Both the position numbers and the translations under genes were made by a program. The notes under the pieces were generated by a model, which saw nothing but the letters and a program-made list of their open reading frames with translations, was not told the origin of the DNA and ran no database searches. Below, in pieces: positions 33,565-43,425 of a stretch of 62,720 nucleotides of DNA (its first letter is position 1; every line of letters starts with the position of its first letter). Source of the stretch: Melioribacteraceae bacterium (lineage in GTDB: Bacteria; Bacteroidota; Ignavibacteria; Ignavibacteriales; Melioribacteraceae); contig JALNXG010000012.1 in the NCBI GenBank assembly GCA_023230485.1, forward strand, positions 1 to 62,720, given 5' to 3'.

Positions 33565-35397
33565 TCACACCCATAATTTATCCAGATGTTCTCCAAATTT
33601 ATAATATCTTTCACAGGCATTGATGACAATAAGATTATGTCGTGCTCTTGTCATTGCAGTATAAACTAATGAATCATTTCGATAACTATCCCCAAAATAT
33701 TTTTGTGGAATTAGTAAGATTACATTTATCACTTCCCACCCTTTAAAACTATGGATTGTAGATACTTTTAATCTACCATCCCCCATCCAAAAGGATCTTT
33801 TGTGTCTATGACTTTTCTTTTCTTCCTCATCTTCAAAAACATGATTAACTTGAACTTTTTTATTTTCATAGAACTCAACGCATTGCATTCCAAAATGTTT
33901 GTTTGGTAGTAAAATCACAGTGTCTGAGGGATGATAATTATCCTTATTTATAAGGTTTAATGCTTCATCAACTTTATCTAACCATAATTTTTCATCAATA
34001 TTCCACCATAAAAAATGATCTTCTTTTTTATTGAATAAATTTGGATGATCAATGCTATCGACTTTGACTTCTTGGTTTAATTTGAAATGTTCACTAAAAC
34101 GATTAGATGCTTGGGCAATTTTGACAGTGAGACGGATTATTGTTTTTAGTTCAATCCAGTCCCCAAATTTCTCAAGTCCTTTTCTTCTTTTGTCTAGCCA
34201 ATCTAGATCACGTCCATATATATTTTGTTTTTTATCGGAAAGGATTACAAGCTCATCGCGATCATTTATAAATTCACACAGCATTTCATACCATTCATAA
34301 AAGTAATCTTGTCCTTCGTCAATATATATAGCATCATACTTGAAATGTTCTTTACCAACGACTATACTTAGAATTAATTCTGGAACACCTGTTCTAAAAA
34401 CAGATTCATCACTACCAAAATCAGAAGGCCATTCTTGTCCATATTCATTTAGGATATCCTTACAAAATCCATGGAAATGATTCAATGATATATGCTTCCA
34501 ATCAAAACTATATGTTGAACGCTGAATCATATCACGTATATAATGCCAAAGTGTTATATTGAAGGTAAGGATCAATACATTTTTTTCTTTTGAAGCTAAA
34601 TTAGCTGCTCGATAAGACAATACTTGTGTTTTCCCACTTCCGGCAACACCTCTAATACGGTGATGACCGGGGGAAGGATCAGAATACTTCAATTGATACT
34701 TATTTAAATTTAGCGGTGTTCCTTGCTCTATACTATGGAAAGGTGGACTCATCCAAAATATAATTTCTTTATTCCAAGATTCTTTCCAAAAATAGCTTTT
34801 ACGATTGATATCCGGAACAATTTCATTTATTCGGTTTTTATCTAGTAAATCATTTCCGAAAACAGGAAAATATTTAAAATTATCAATCTCCTCTTTGAGA
34901 AATTCCCGTGCTTCAAAAGTGGAGGCATTGTGGAAATATATTGCTGTTTTTATTAGACCATAACTTTTCTTATTGTTATCAATAGATTCTCCGATTTGAG
35001 GCAGAAGTTGACCAGTTAATTTTTCTTTATAATAATTAACTTGTTTAACGGGAGATTTTATGGGATATGTACCTCTTCCATCATTTACAAATAAAGTACG
35101 TTGTTTATCATTTTCATGCTTCCATGAATAATTTTTCAAATTCCAGTCTTTAACTTCTATTATTAATAACCCTGTTTTAGGATTAAAAAGAACGATATCA
35201 GGTCTACTTCCGTTTAAATAAGGTTGGAGAAATATTAACCAACCATTATAATTTTCCATTCCTTGATCAATTTTCCATTCTGTATCTTTTGGTAAAGATT
35301 GATCGAGAAATTCTACCAAGTGTTCTTCGCCAATAGTTAACTTGTTATTGAGATTTCCGAATATTACTCTGTTTTCCATATAAAAATTCATGCTCAA
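33565..35397 (-). CDS. NERD-nuclease/SF1 helicase fusion, possible defence protein
   Basis: A 610-residue protein. Residues 20-150 are a NERD (nuclease-related) domain with PD-(D/E)xK residues Asp67 in RPDIVLF and Glu81-Lys83 in IIEVKDW. A UvrD-like helicase follows: Q-motif LNKYQLKY near 231, Walker A GVAGSGKTQ (250-258), Walker B YIDEGQDYF, motif V STIHSFKGWE and motif VI VYTAMTRARH. All key residues are present. NERD-helicases and the similar nuclease-helicase Nhi give phage resistance, and this gene lies directly beside a tRNA island. A DNA-repair role is the alternative. Confidence 0.8.
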   Translation of the reverse strand: MSMNFYMENRVIFGNLNNKLTIGEEHLVEFLDQSLPKDTEWKIDQGMENYNGWLIFLQPYLNGSRPDIVLFNPKTGLLIIEVKDWNLKNYSWKHENDKQRTLFVNDGRGTYPIKSPVKQVNYYKEKLTGQLLPQIGESIDNNKKSYGLIKTAIYFHNASTFEAREFLKEEIDNFKYFPVFGNDLLDKNRINEIVPDINRKSYFWKESWNKEIIFWMSPPFHSIEQGTPLNLNKYQLKYSDPSPGHHRIRGVAGSGKTQVLSYRAANLASKEKNVLILTFNITLWHYIRDMIQRSTYSFDWKHISLNHFHGFCKDILNEYGQEWPSDFGSDESVFRTGVPELILSIVVGKEHFKYDAIYIDEGQDYFYEWYEMLCEFINDRDELVILSDKKQNIYGRDLDWLDKRRKGLEKFGDWIELKTIIRLTVKIAQASNRFSEHFKLNQEVKVDSIDHPNLFNKKEDHFLWWNIDEKLWLDKVDEALNLINKDNYHPSDTVILLPNKHFGMQCVEFYENKKVQVNHVFEDEEEKKSHRHKRSFWMGDGRLKVSTIHSFKGWEVINVILLIPQKYFGDSYRNDSLVYTAMTRARHNLIVINACERYYKFGEHLDKLWV

Positions 35398-35597
35398 AAT
35401 TGGCTTACCTTAAAATAAGTTAATTATCATAATATTTTATATTTTTTTATAAATAACGTGAAAGTATATTTGTGGAAACATTAGTGATCGGTATTGGATA
35501 TTGTATGATTAGAATCCTAATCCATTCAAGTTTTTCAGTTTTGAAATTAAGATGACCTATTACTTACGCAGATAGCAAAAATTTACTTGGAGAGAAA

Positions 35598-35825
35598 ATG
35601 AAACAAGAAATTGAAGTAACTAATAATATTGATCCCGAAAGCTTACCTGAATCTTTATTATTTGGCAGCTCGAGAGTTATTCGGGAATTAATATATTCAA
35701 CCTGTGAAATAGTTATAAATAGATCTGCGAGTTTCCAAACATATCCTAAAGAAAAATTGGATTTAATTTATTATAAGACAATAACGGAAATAGTCGAAAA
35801 AGCTGAACCGAAAGAATTACCGTAA
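35598..35825 (+). CDS. Small hypothetical protein
   Basis: A 75-residue acidic protein (PESLPESLLFGSSRVIRELI, then YPKEKLDLIYYKTITEIVEK) predicted mostly helical, soluble and without a signal peptide. GGAGAG lies 8 nt before the ATG. It stands alone between the NERD-helicase and the attC-like repeat. No family recognised; it could be a small regulator or antitoxin-like protein, but nothing shows it. Confidence 0.45.
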   Translation: MKQEIEVTNNIDPESLPESLLFGSSRVIRELIYSTCEIVINRSASFQTYPKEKLDLIYYKTITEIVEKAEPKELP

Positions 35826-35871
35826 TATTACTTGTTTCAATCGTAAATTATCCTCATCCCATCCTATGAGT

Positions 35872-35951
35872 CATTAACTTTTACAACTCAATTTTATAAT
35901 TACACTAATGCAGTTATGTTTAAAGCAGACGCTTTGAGTTACTGGTTAGCC
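35872..35951 (-). repeat. attC-like site after the methyltransferase gene
   Basis: Read on the minus strand it opens with GGCTAAC, which contains the stop codon of the methyltransferase, and shows an inverted pair AACTCAA/TTGAGTT (35885-35891, 35934-35940) inside an outer pair TTAAC/GTTAG, the R-spacer-L plan of integron attC sites. It aligns along its length with 43520-43599. Confidence 0.5.
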
Positions 35952-36575
35952 ACTACATTGTGATATCTTTTTATAATTAACAGTAAACCCTTTGAATGAA
36001 GGATGTTTTTCTAAAAAAACAAAACCATTATTAACAACTAATTGATTAATTTCATCTTGTGATAGAGCATCAGGATCACCCTCCATCTCGGTTATTGAAA
36101 GAATTCCTCCGACTCGCAACACTTTGTAAATAGAATGAAGACATATATTTGGATCTTCAACTTCACCAAGAACAGTTACTAAAAATACAATATCAAAGAC
36201 ACCAATATTAAACGGAAGAATAATCGCATTTCCTTGAATAGCTATTGCGTTTTTGATTCTTTCTCGTTCTAATTTCATACTAACTTTTTTTAGCATTTCA
36301 TACTGTATATCAAACAAAACGAGAAATCCATCTGGTATTCTTTTAGCAACTTCAATACTGAAATATCCAGGTCCAGAACCAATCTCAAGAACCTTTGAGT
36401 TGTTAGATACATGAAGACGATCAACAAGCTTTTTCGGTGACAGAATTAGTTTTCGAATCGGACTATCAAGAAGAAAAGACAATTCATGTGGATATATTCC
36501 TTCACCGGCTATCCTTTTAAAAACATCTTTCCATCTTAATAATGAAGAACTAAATTTCATTTTTATTGATATCAT
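35946..36575 (-). CDS. Class I SAM-dependent methyltransferase on a cassette-like unit
   Basis: A 209-residue methyltransferase. SAM-binding motif I is VLEIGSGPGYFSIEVAKRIP (about 70-89); motif II VLFDIQYEMLKK; then IQGNAIILPFNIGVFDIVFL and a UbiE-like VLRVGGILSITEMEGDP. Substrate unknown; a small molecule or quinone/lipid is as likely as any. The gene is framed by GTTAGCCACT (36589-36580, 4 nt before the ATG) and its inverted copy AGTGGCTAAC, in which the stop TAA lies. That is how integron cassettes are built, with almost no spare sequence. A second ATG at codon 6 is possible. Confidence 0.8.
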   Translation of the reverse strand: MISIKMKFSSSLLRWKDVFKRIAGEGIYPHELSFLLDSPIRKLILSPKKLVDRLHVSNNSKVLEIGSGPGYFSIEVAKRIPDGFLVLFDIQYEMLKKVSMKLERERIKNAIAIQGNAIILPFNIGVFDIVFLVTVLGEVEDPNICLHSIYKVLRVGGILSITEMEGDPDALSQDEINQLVVNNGFVFLEKHPSFKGFTVNYKKISQCSG

Positions 36576-36861
36576 ATTAAGTGGCTAACAGCGTGTTATA
36601 TTAAATAGGTTATGCGTTTTAATCATTTGACCAAGTGAGCAATATTTCGGAAAACTTTTTATATATTAAATGACCTTGTTATCGCATAATATAATCCGAA
36701 CCAGATCTAAATTCATTTTGGAATGCGGATTGTACTAGAAAGAGCACCATATGAAACCACCGGTTATTTAATTTTCGAAATAAAATATAAAGATATCTAA
36801 TCCAAGATAAATTGTCCTCTACAGACCCAATTGGAATTATAGATTTTCACAAAATAAAACT

Positions 36862-39147
36862 TCACTCTTCGTAAATCTCTATTGGCAGTCTTATAGTAAA
36901 TGTACTGCCTTTACCTTCAACACTGTTTACCGAAATCGTTCCACCTATTTGATTAAGCTCTCTTTTTACAATTGTAAGTCCCAATCCTGAACCTTGGAAA
37001 TTTCTTGCAATCCCTTCACTTACTTGTCTAAATTCATCAAATATCATACTTTGCTTATCTAATGGGATACCAATACCGGTATCAAGTATTTCTATTACTA
37101 AAACTTTATTTTCTTCTTCAGTCTCAATAATTGAATATATTTCAATAGTACCTTTTTCTGTATATTTTATCGCATTACTAAAAAGATTTGATATAATTTC
37201 AGTTAGAATACTTTCATCTGTATAAAAAATCAACTCCTCATTGGAATTATTGATATTTAATTTCAAACCTTTAATTGCAATTTGGATCTGGTATTCGTTA
37301 ACTAATCTATCTAAAATATCTTTCAATTTAGTCGGTTTAAGATTTAGTTCGAGTCTGTCAAATTCAATCTTTGTCAAATTTAGAATATTGTCTAATGTAC
37401 TAAGCATTCTTCTTGAAGCACTCATTATACCATTCAACATTTCTTTATGATCTTTATCTTCAATTTCATTAAACAAAAATTCTGTATATCCCATAATACC
37501 AACAAATGGAGTCCTAAGTTCATGACTCATGTTAGCAAAAAAGAAACTTTTTACTCTATTCATTTCCTCAGCTTTTTCTTTTGCATCTGTCAAATCTTCT
37601 ATCATCTTTTTCTTTTCTGTTATATCCTCATTAATTGCAACAAAATTAGTTATAATTCCATCATTGTTAACTATTGGAGATATACTTGATCTTTCCCAGC
37701 AGAGTTCGCCATTTTTTCTCTTGTTTTGAATTTCTCCTGTCCAATCTTTTCCTGATAGAATTGTCTCCCAAAGCTCTTTATAAAAAGAATTTGCCTGAGT
37801 CCCGGATTTTAAAAACCGGGGATTTTTTCCAATAACTTCTTCAGCTGAATAACCGGATAGTTGTGAGAAGAAAGGATTTGTATAAATAATATGACCATTA
37901 GCATCAGTTATTTTAATCGCTACATTGCTTGAGTCAACAGCTCGATTTAATAGCTTAAGTCTTTCTTCTACTTTTTTCTTCTCTGAAATATCATGAACAA
38001 TGGAATGAAGGTATTCCTTATTACTAATTTTAATTATACTGCTGAAAACCTCAACATCAACAAAACTATTATCTGCCTTACGATGCCTGAACTCAAAGTG
38101 ATTTTTTTTCAGAGTCCTAGCTTTATCCATTACAATTCTTATTTCTTCAGTAGTTAAATCATTTAATTGACTAACATTCATATTTTGCAGTTTTTCAATT
38201 TGCCAGCCATAGAAAGAAGCTGCAGCTTCATTGGCTTCGATAATTTTTCCTGTATCAGGATCAATTATCAGTTTTACTGCCGAATGATTGTAAAATAGAT
38301 TACGAAATTTTTCTTCACTCTGCTTTAGTGCATCCTCTGATTTTTTTCTGTCTGTTATATCTTCATCCACTCCGCGATATCCTTTTACATTCCCATTATT
38401 GTCAAATATTGGGCTTCCGCTTGTGGATAAAATTACTGATTTACCATTTTTATGTATATTCTTGTTTTCAAAATTCCTGAAAAGTTTTCTTTCATTAAAA
38501 GCCTCAAATGCCATTTTTCTAAGGCTTTCTTTTACATCAGGAGCGAAAAAATCGTAAAAATGCATTTTACCTACTACTTCATCAGGCTTGTATCCTAGCA
38601 ATATTTCTATTACTGGACTTGAATAAGTGTACATTCCTTCGGTATCAACTTCCCAAATCCATTCCTGAGCAGTTTCTGCTACCTGTCTAAATCGTATCTC
38701 ACTTTCTAAAAGTTCTCTTTCTGTCTTTTGAAGTGCGGCATTTTCTTTTACTTCATTTAACGCACGTTTTATTGCATGCGGAAGCCTTTCGGGCCTATCT
38801 TTCAATATGTAATCAAATGCACCCTCTTTTAATAATTCGATCGCCGTTTCTTCTCCTATGGATCCTGAAACACATATAAAAGGAACTTCAGGGCAAATTA
38901 TTTTACATATAGCTAATGCTCCAAATGCAGTAAATCCGGGAAGTTTGAAATCCGATATGATTAAATCGTATTTATAATTTCTTAGAGCTTCCGTAAATGT
39001 TTTCTCTCTATCAACATGAGTTACATCTAACTTAAATCTGGATTCTAGCAATTGCTCAATAATTAGCTCTTTATCGTGTAAAGAATCTTCAAGAATGAGT
39101 AATCTAAGCTCTGTATTCATAAAACTATTATTTTTTTCCATAATCAT
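36862..39147 (-). CDS. Response regulator-PAS-histidine kinase hybrid
   Basis: A 761-residue soluble signalling protein: N-terminal receiver (LRLLILEDS, phospho-acceptor Asp in DLIISDFKLPGF, FDYILKDRPERL), three PAS/PAC domains (about 155-275, 275-395, 400-520), HisKA with the phosphorylated His in FFANMSHELRTP, and HATPase_c (NLFSNAIKYTEKG, DTGIGIPLDKQ, GSGLGLTIVK). The receiver can take phosphate from the upstream kinase of the same operon. ATGA overlap with the Rcp1-type regulator. There are no membrane segments, so the input is cytosolic or comes through the partner. Confidence 0.85.
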   Translation of the reverse strand: MIMEKNNSFMNTELRLLILEDSLHDKELIIEQLLESRFKLDVTHVDREKTFTEALRNYKYDLIISDFKLPGFTAFGALAICKIICPEVPFICVSGSIGEETAIELLKEGAFDYILKDRPERLPHAIKRALNEVKENAALQKTERELLESEIRFRQVAETAQEWIWEVDTEGMYTYSSPVIEILLGYKPDEVVGKMHFYDFFAPDVKESLRKMAFEAFNERKLFRNFENKNIHKNGKSVILSTSGSPIFDNNGNVKGYRGVDEDITDRKKSEDALKQSEEKFRNLFYNHSAVKLIIDPDTGKIIEANEAAASFYGWQIEKLQNMNVSQLNDLTTEEIRIVMDKARTLKKNHFEFRHRKADNSFVDVEVFSSIIKISNKEYLHSIVHDISEKKKVEERLKLLNRAVDSSNVAIKITDANGHIIYTNPFFSQLSGYSAEEVIGKNPRFLKSGTQANSFYKELWETILSGKDWTGEIQNKRKNGELCWERSSISPIVNNDGIITNFVAINEDITEKKKMIEDLTDAKEKAEEMNRVKSFFFANMSHELRTPFVGIMGYTEFLFNEIEDKDHKEMLNGIMSASRRMLSTLDNILNLTKIEFDRLELNLKPTKLKDILDRLVNEYQIQIAIKGLKLNINNSNEELIFYTDESILTEIISNLFSNAIKYTEKGTIEIYSIIETEEENKVLVIEILDTGIGIPLDKQSMIFDEFRQVSEGIARNFQGSGLGLTIVKRELNQIGGTISVNSVEGKGSTFTIRLPIEIYEE

Positions 39148-39584
39148 TGCTTTGGTGGTTGTTCATTTAGTACTGCCCAAAAAACACCTACATGCTTTAC
39201 AGCTTCCATGAATTCTCCAAAATCAACCGGTTTTACAACATAAGCATTTGCGCCTAAAGAATAGCATTTTTTTAAATCGGGGTCTTCTCTAGATGAAGTT
39301 AACATAACAACCGGAATATGTTTTAATTTTTCATCCTTTCTTATTTGTTCTAAAACTTCGATTCCGTCCATACGAGGCATTTTTATATCTAATAGTATAA
39401 CAGCCGAATTTCCTGTGGTTCTTCCTTTAAATTCTCCTTCACAACGCAGATACTCCATCGCCTTCACACCATCACTAACAGAAATAACATTATTTGCCAG
39501 ATTATATTCAGATAGTGCTTCAATAGTAAGCTCTACGTCTTGAGGATTATCCTCAACCAATAAAATAGTTTTTAATTCAATCAC
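39144..39584 (-). CDS. Rcp1-type single-domain response regulator
   Basis: A 146-residue stand-alone receiver: acidic pair in LLVEDNPQDVELT, phospho-acceptor Asp in VILLDIKMPRMDG, Thr/Ser in VVMLTSSREDPDLKKCYSLG and Lys in AYVVKPVDF. The long insert (RCEGEFKGRTTGN) and NPQDVELT are typical of the Rcp1 group that serves phytochrome-like kinases. It has no output domain. It overlaps both flanking kinase genes by 4 nt and is the natural phosphate carrier between them. Confidence 0.9.
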   Translation of the reverse strand: MIELKTILLVEDNPQDVELTIEALSEYNLANNVISVSDGVKAMEYLRCEGEFKGRTTGNSAVILLDIKMPRMDGIEVLEQIRKDEKLKHIPVVMLTSSREDPDLKKCYSLGANAYVVKPVDFGEFMEAVKHVGVFWAVLNEQPPKQ

Positions 39585-42022
39585 TTTATTCCCTTTCTCA
39601 TTATAGGTAAACTAAAATAAAAAGATGCTCCTATTCCGGGTTCAGATTCCGCCCAAACTTTGCCCGAGTGTTTATGAATAATTCGTTGAACATTTGCCAA
39701 TCCAATCCCTGTCCCTTCAAATTCATTTGGAGAATGAAGCCGTTGGAAAACACCAAATAATTTATGAACATAATTCATATCAAATCCCACCCCATTATCT
39801 CGAACAAAAAATACAAAATATTTATCATTTATATTATACCCTACCGATATTTTTGCCAATTGTTGGTTCCGTGTATATTTAACAGCATTGTCTAACAAGT
39901 TGATCCATACTTGTTTTAACAGAGTATAATCCCCAAGAATTTTTGGCAGTTCTTGTATATCCCAATTGATTTTTCTTCCTCTCAATACCGGTTCTATTTC
40001 TTTCATTACCTCAATTAAAAGAACATTTAGATCCAGTTCAATTGCTGTAAATTCTACTCGTCCTGTTCTTGAATACTGAAGTAAATCGTCTATTAACGTC
40101 CCCATTTGCTTAGAAGCAGATGAAATTGTTTCTAAATAATGGAGTGCTTTGCCATCAAATTTATCTTTATACTTAGCATAAAGCAAATCAACATACCCAT
40201 TTATATGCCTAAGAGGAGATCTTAAATCATGTGATACAGAATAACTGAATGATTCAAGTTCTCTATTTGCTTCTTCAAGATGTGCAGTACGCTGCTCCAC
40301 CTTTAGTTCAAGTTCACCATTCAGTTTTTCTAGTTCTTCGCGGAGCCTTTTTCTTTCAGTAATATCAATAAAGATAACTTGTATGGCCGGTTCATGTTTA
40401 TAACTGAGTAAAGTAGCCATCACTTCTACCTCAATTATTTCTCCATCTAACTTGATGTATCTATTCTCGACTGGATAAATTCCTGTCTCACCATTTAACA
40501 AACGTTGAATCCGAATTGTCGATTTTTCGACATTATCGGGATGCATAAAATCTCTGATCTGTTTGCCGATAAGCTGCTCTGGGGTTTGTGCACCGAAAAT
40601 CTTCTCCCCTCCGGGATTAATAAAAACGACTTTGTCGTTTTGAAGAATGAATATACCTACCGGTGAGGTTTCAATAATATTACGATATCTTGTTTCACTT
40701 TCTATTAATTTTTCTTCTACCAATTTATGCTCAGTAATATTTACATTAAATCCATACCAAGTGATACTCCCATCAGGTAATCGTTCCGGATTGGATCTCG
40801 ATAATATCCATTGTGTATCTTTACCGGGTATATTAACTCTAAACTCGCATGTAAAATATGAAAGATGTTCTGCAGAGTATTCAATATCTTTAATAACTCT
40901 CATTGCATCGTCAGGATGTATAACCTTTGCGATTGGATTAAAATCTTCAAGAACATCTTCCGGGGAACATCCAAAAATATTCTTTATACCTTGAGAAGCA
41001 ACCGGAACAATGTAAGTCCCATCCGGTCTCCTTGTAAATTGATATAATAAATCTGGTACATTTGCTGAAAGCTTTTGAAATTGAATATCCTTTTCGCGTA
41101 TCTTTTCTTCTGCAATTCTGCGATCTGTAATATCATTTGCAACTACAAGTCTTGCTTCCCTATTTTTATAATTAATGCTGTGCGAAATAATTTCAACAAC
41201 GAAAATTTCACCTGCTTTATTTTTATGCTTCCATTCACCTGAAAAAGAGAGAACATCGGATACTTGTCGTACATTTTCTATAAGTTTTTGTGCATCTTCA
41301 GACGGTCTAATATCTTTCAATGTGAGTTGAAGAAATTCTTCTTTACTATACCCATATTTCTTTATCGCAGATTCATTTACTTCCAAAAATTTCAATGTTT
41401 CTAAATCATAAACCCACATAGGATGAGGATTACTTTCGAAAAGCATTTTATAACTCTTTTCGCTCTCTCCTACCTTCTCTATCAACTCTTTCTGCTCTAC
41501 TTTCTGAAATGCTAGATCGCTTATAAGTTGTGTCATATTAAGGAGAAAATCCATTGCAATTCTAACATTCTTCTCAGAAACAATTGGAACTCTTTGCAGA
41601 GCATCATAATACTTAATTTCATTAAAACCGTTAATCTTACCCTGCTCTTTGAAAAATTCAGAATCCGGTTTTTCGAAAAAGAATTGCCCTGAAAATAAAT
41701 TGGCTACATGTTCATCATTTATTATTATAGGAACTGCTACATCTATTAGTCCGTTTAAACATTTGTAAAAATGGTATTTCTCTCCCTCTCCCATTTTATT
41801 AGCAAGAATTGTATCACTTATTTTGCAGTTTTTTGATGTTTGAGGATTTATCCGATGAAAATCCGTGCATATAGACCGCCAACCCGATTTGGATAAAACA
41901 TTACCTTCAAGATCAAGTATTGCTGTAACAAAACCTGTTGTCTTATTAAATCCTTCAAGAAGAGAATCAACTTTTTTAAAATCTATTAAATGTAATATAT
42001 TGCTGTTAATTGATTTGTACAC
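39581..42022 (-). CDS. PocR-PAS histidine kinase
   Basis: An 813-residue sensor kinase. Residues 8-180 form a PocR ligand-binding domain (CTDFHRINPQTSKNCKISD, then YHFYKCLNGLIDVAVPIIIN with conserved Cys). Three PAS/PAC domains follow, then a phytochrome-type HisKA (SFSYSVSHDLRSPLRHINGY) and HATPase_c (NLLDNAVKYTRNQ, DNGVGFDMNYVHKLFGVFQR, GTGIGLANVQRI). PocR domains bind small metabolites or hydrocarbons. No membrane segment is seen, so the signal is cytosolic. First gene of the three-gene operon with 4-nt overlaps. Confidence 0.88.
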   Translation of the reverse strand: MYKSINSNILHLIDFKKVDSLLEGFNKTTGFVTAILDLEGNVLSKSGWRSICTDFHRINPQTSKNCKISDTILANKMGEGEKYHFYKCLNGLIDVAVPIIINDEHVANLFSGQFFFEKPDSEFFKEQGKINGFNEIKYYDALQRVPIVSEKNVRIAMDFLLNMTQLISDLAFQKVEQKELIEKVGESEKSYKMLFESNPHPMWVYDLETLKFLEVNESAIKKYGYSKEEFLQLTLKDIRPSEDAQKLIENVRQVSDVLSFSGEWKHKNKAGEIFVVEIISHSINYKNREARLVVANDITDRRIAEEKIREKDIQFQKLSANVPDLLYQFTRRPDGTYIVPVASQGIKNIFGCSPEDVLEDFNPIAKVIHPDDAMRVIKDIEYSAEHLSYFTCEFRVNIPGKDTQWILSRSNPERLPDGSITWYGFNVNITEHKLVEEKLIESETRYRNIIETSPVGIFILQNDKVVFINPGGEKIFGAQTPEQLIGKQIRDFMHPDNVEKSTIRIQRLLNGETGIYPVENRYIKLDGEIIEVEVMATLLSYKHEPAIQVIFIDITERKRLREELEKLNGELELKVEQRTAHLEEANRELESFSYSVSHDLRSPLRHINGYVDLLYAKYKDKFDGKALHYLETISSASKQMGTLIDDLLQYSRTGRVEFTAIELDLNVLLIEVMKEIEPVLRGRKINWDIQELPKILGDYTLLKQVWINLLDNAVKYTRNQQLAKISVGYNINDKYFVFFVRDNGVGFDMNYVHKLFGVFQRLHSPNEFEGTGIGLANVQRIIHKHSGKVWAESEPGIGASFYFSLPIMRKGIK

Positions 42023-42491
42023 TATACTTATTTCCGGTCTTAGTATTTGGAATACAATTAGCTCAATTTAGATTAAACAAGATACTCAAAATATTATGTA
42101 TATCTGGATTATATTTTAATGTAAAATATTATCATTATCAATAAAAATAATCTACTATACACAATTAGAGAATAATGGTATAAAAATAATAATTTAATTA
42201 AATTTTATTTTCACTATTGTAAATTCCCCCTGATAATTAATCCACTTATTTACAAAACTCGACAAGTTTATAGTAGAATTATTTTTCGGTCTGGAGGAAA
42301 AAACATAAAATCACGTGATGGAAAACCGAGCGGAAAGAACATGATGTTCTTCTGATGATACATGTAATAATCTTTTTGCAAGAGTTCAATATTTTTATTG
42401 ATTGCAGCTTCAGGGAAATTTTTAATTGATTATTTTTTACAAAAAGTAAAAATTTGAAACAAGAATCACTTATTATTTAGTGAAATAAAAT
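42023..42491. other. Gene-free stretch with two tandem palindromes
   Basis: Very AT-rich up to about 42290. Then come ATCACGTGAT (42310-42319) and AAGAACA-TGA-TGTTCTT (42335-42351), two perfect palindromes 15 bp apart. They lie about 140 bp ahead of the TauE-like gene and could be operators. No coding sequence recognised. Confidence 0.4.
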
Positions 42492-43265
42492 ATAGAAATA
42501 ATTATAATATCTGTTGCTGCTTTTGTAATAGCCATTCTTACATTCTTTTCTAGGTTTGGATTGGGAACAATTCTTACACTAATATTTATGATTTTCTTCC
42601 CTGTTGATTTAGCTATTGCCTTAACGGGTGTAGTTCATTTCTTCAATAGCATTTTCAAATTAGTTCTAGTTGGGAAAAAAGCAGATACAAAGATTTTGCT
42701 TTTTTTCGGAATTTCAGCAGTATTAGCAGCTATTTTAGGCTCTTGGTTATTGCTAAGCATTACTGACCTAAAACCTCTTTTCATTTATGAAATTAACGGA
42801 AATACATTTGAAATTTTTCCGGTAAAACTTATTATATCCATTTTGCTTATCTGCTTTACAATAATTGACTTTATTCCATTCTTTAACAAACTTGAATTCA
42901 GCAAGAATATGTTACCTGTAGGTGGTGCATTAAGTGGTTTCTTTGGTGGTCTCTCAGGTAATCAGGGTGCATTAAGAAGCGCATTCCTTATTAAGGCAGG
43001 ACTTTCAAAAGAATCTTTCATATCAACAGCTGTAGTAGTATCAATTTTTGTGGATTTAACAAGACTTACCGTTTATGCAACAAGATTTACAAAAGCAGGT
43101 CTGCAAGAAATTTTACTGCTCGTTGTTATTGCTACATTAGCAACAATTGCTGTTGCTTTTATAGGCAACAAACTCTTGAAAAAAGTAACATTAAAATTCA
43201 TACAAATACTTGTTGCAATAATGTTAATTCTAATTTCTGTTGCTTTAGGTACAGGATGGATATAG
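42492..43265 (+). CDS. TauE/SafE-family permease with a lost ATG
   Basis: The frame from 42492 encodes about 257 aa: IEIIIISVAAFVIAILTFFS, then RFGLGTILTLIFMIFFPVDL and AGLSKESFISTAVVVSIFVD, the double-repeat hydrophobic plan of TauE/SafE anion exporters (7-8 helices). The codon where the family has its first Met, 5' of GAA-ATA-ATT, is ATA; an in-frame stop lies 4 nt further up. Translation could begin at ATA, at ATT (42501) or at TTG 42561, which would cut the first helix. The glycine in the usual FFSGFGLGT is Arg. Transport substrate unknown; sulfite or sulfonates in characterised members. Confidence 0.65.
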   Translation: MEIIIISVAAFVIAILTFFSRFGLGTILTLIFMIFFPVDLAIALTGVVHFFNSIFKLVLVGKKADTKILLFFGISAVLAAILGSWLLLSITDLKPLFIYEINGNTFEIFPVKLIISILLICFTIIDFIPFFNKLEFSKNMLPVGGALSGFFGGLSGNQGALRSAFLIKAGLSKESFISTAVVVSIFVDLTRLTVYATRFTKAGLQEILLLVVIATLATIAVAFIGNKLLKKVTLKFIQILVAIMLILISVALGTGWI

Positions 43266-43425
43266 AATAATTCTTCGAAAAATATTTTTCCCAAACAAAA
43301 TATATTAAGTAACTAGTCTATGCTAATTAGTTTATCTGAATTTCATATAAATCTTTCATCGTTGATAAGTGGCATAATTCTGAACCTTATGAATTTCACT
43401 AAATTATGTTACCTATAATCGTTGT

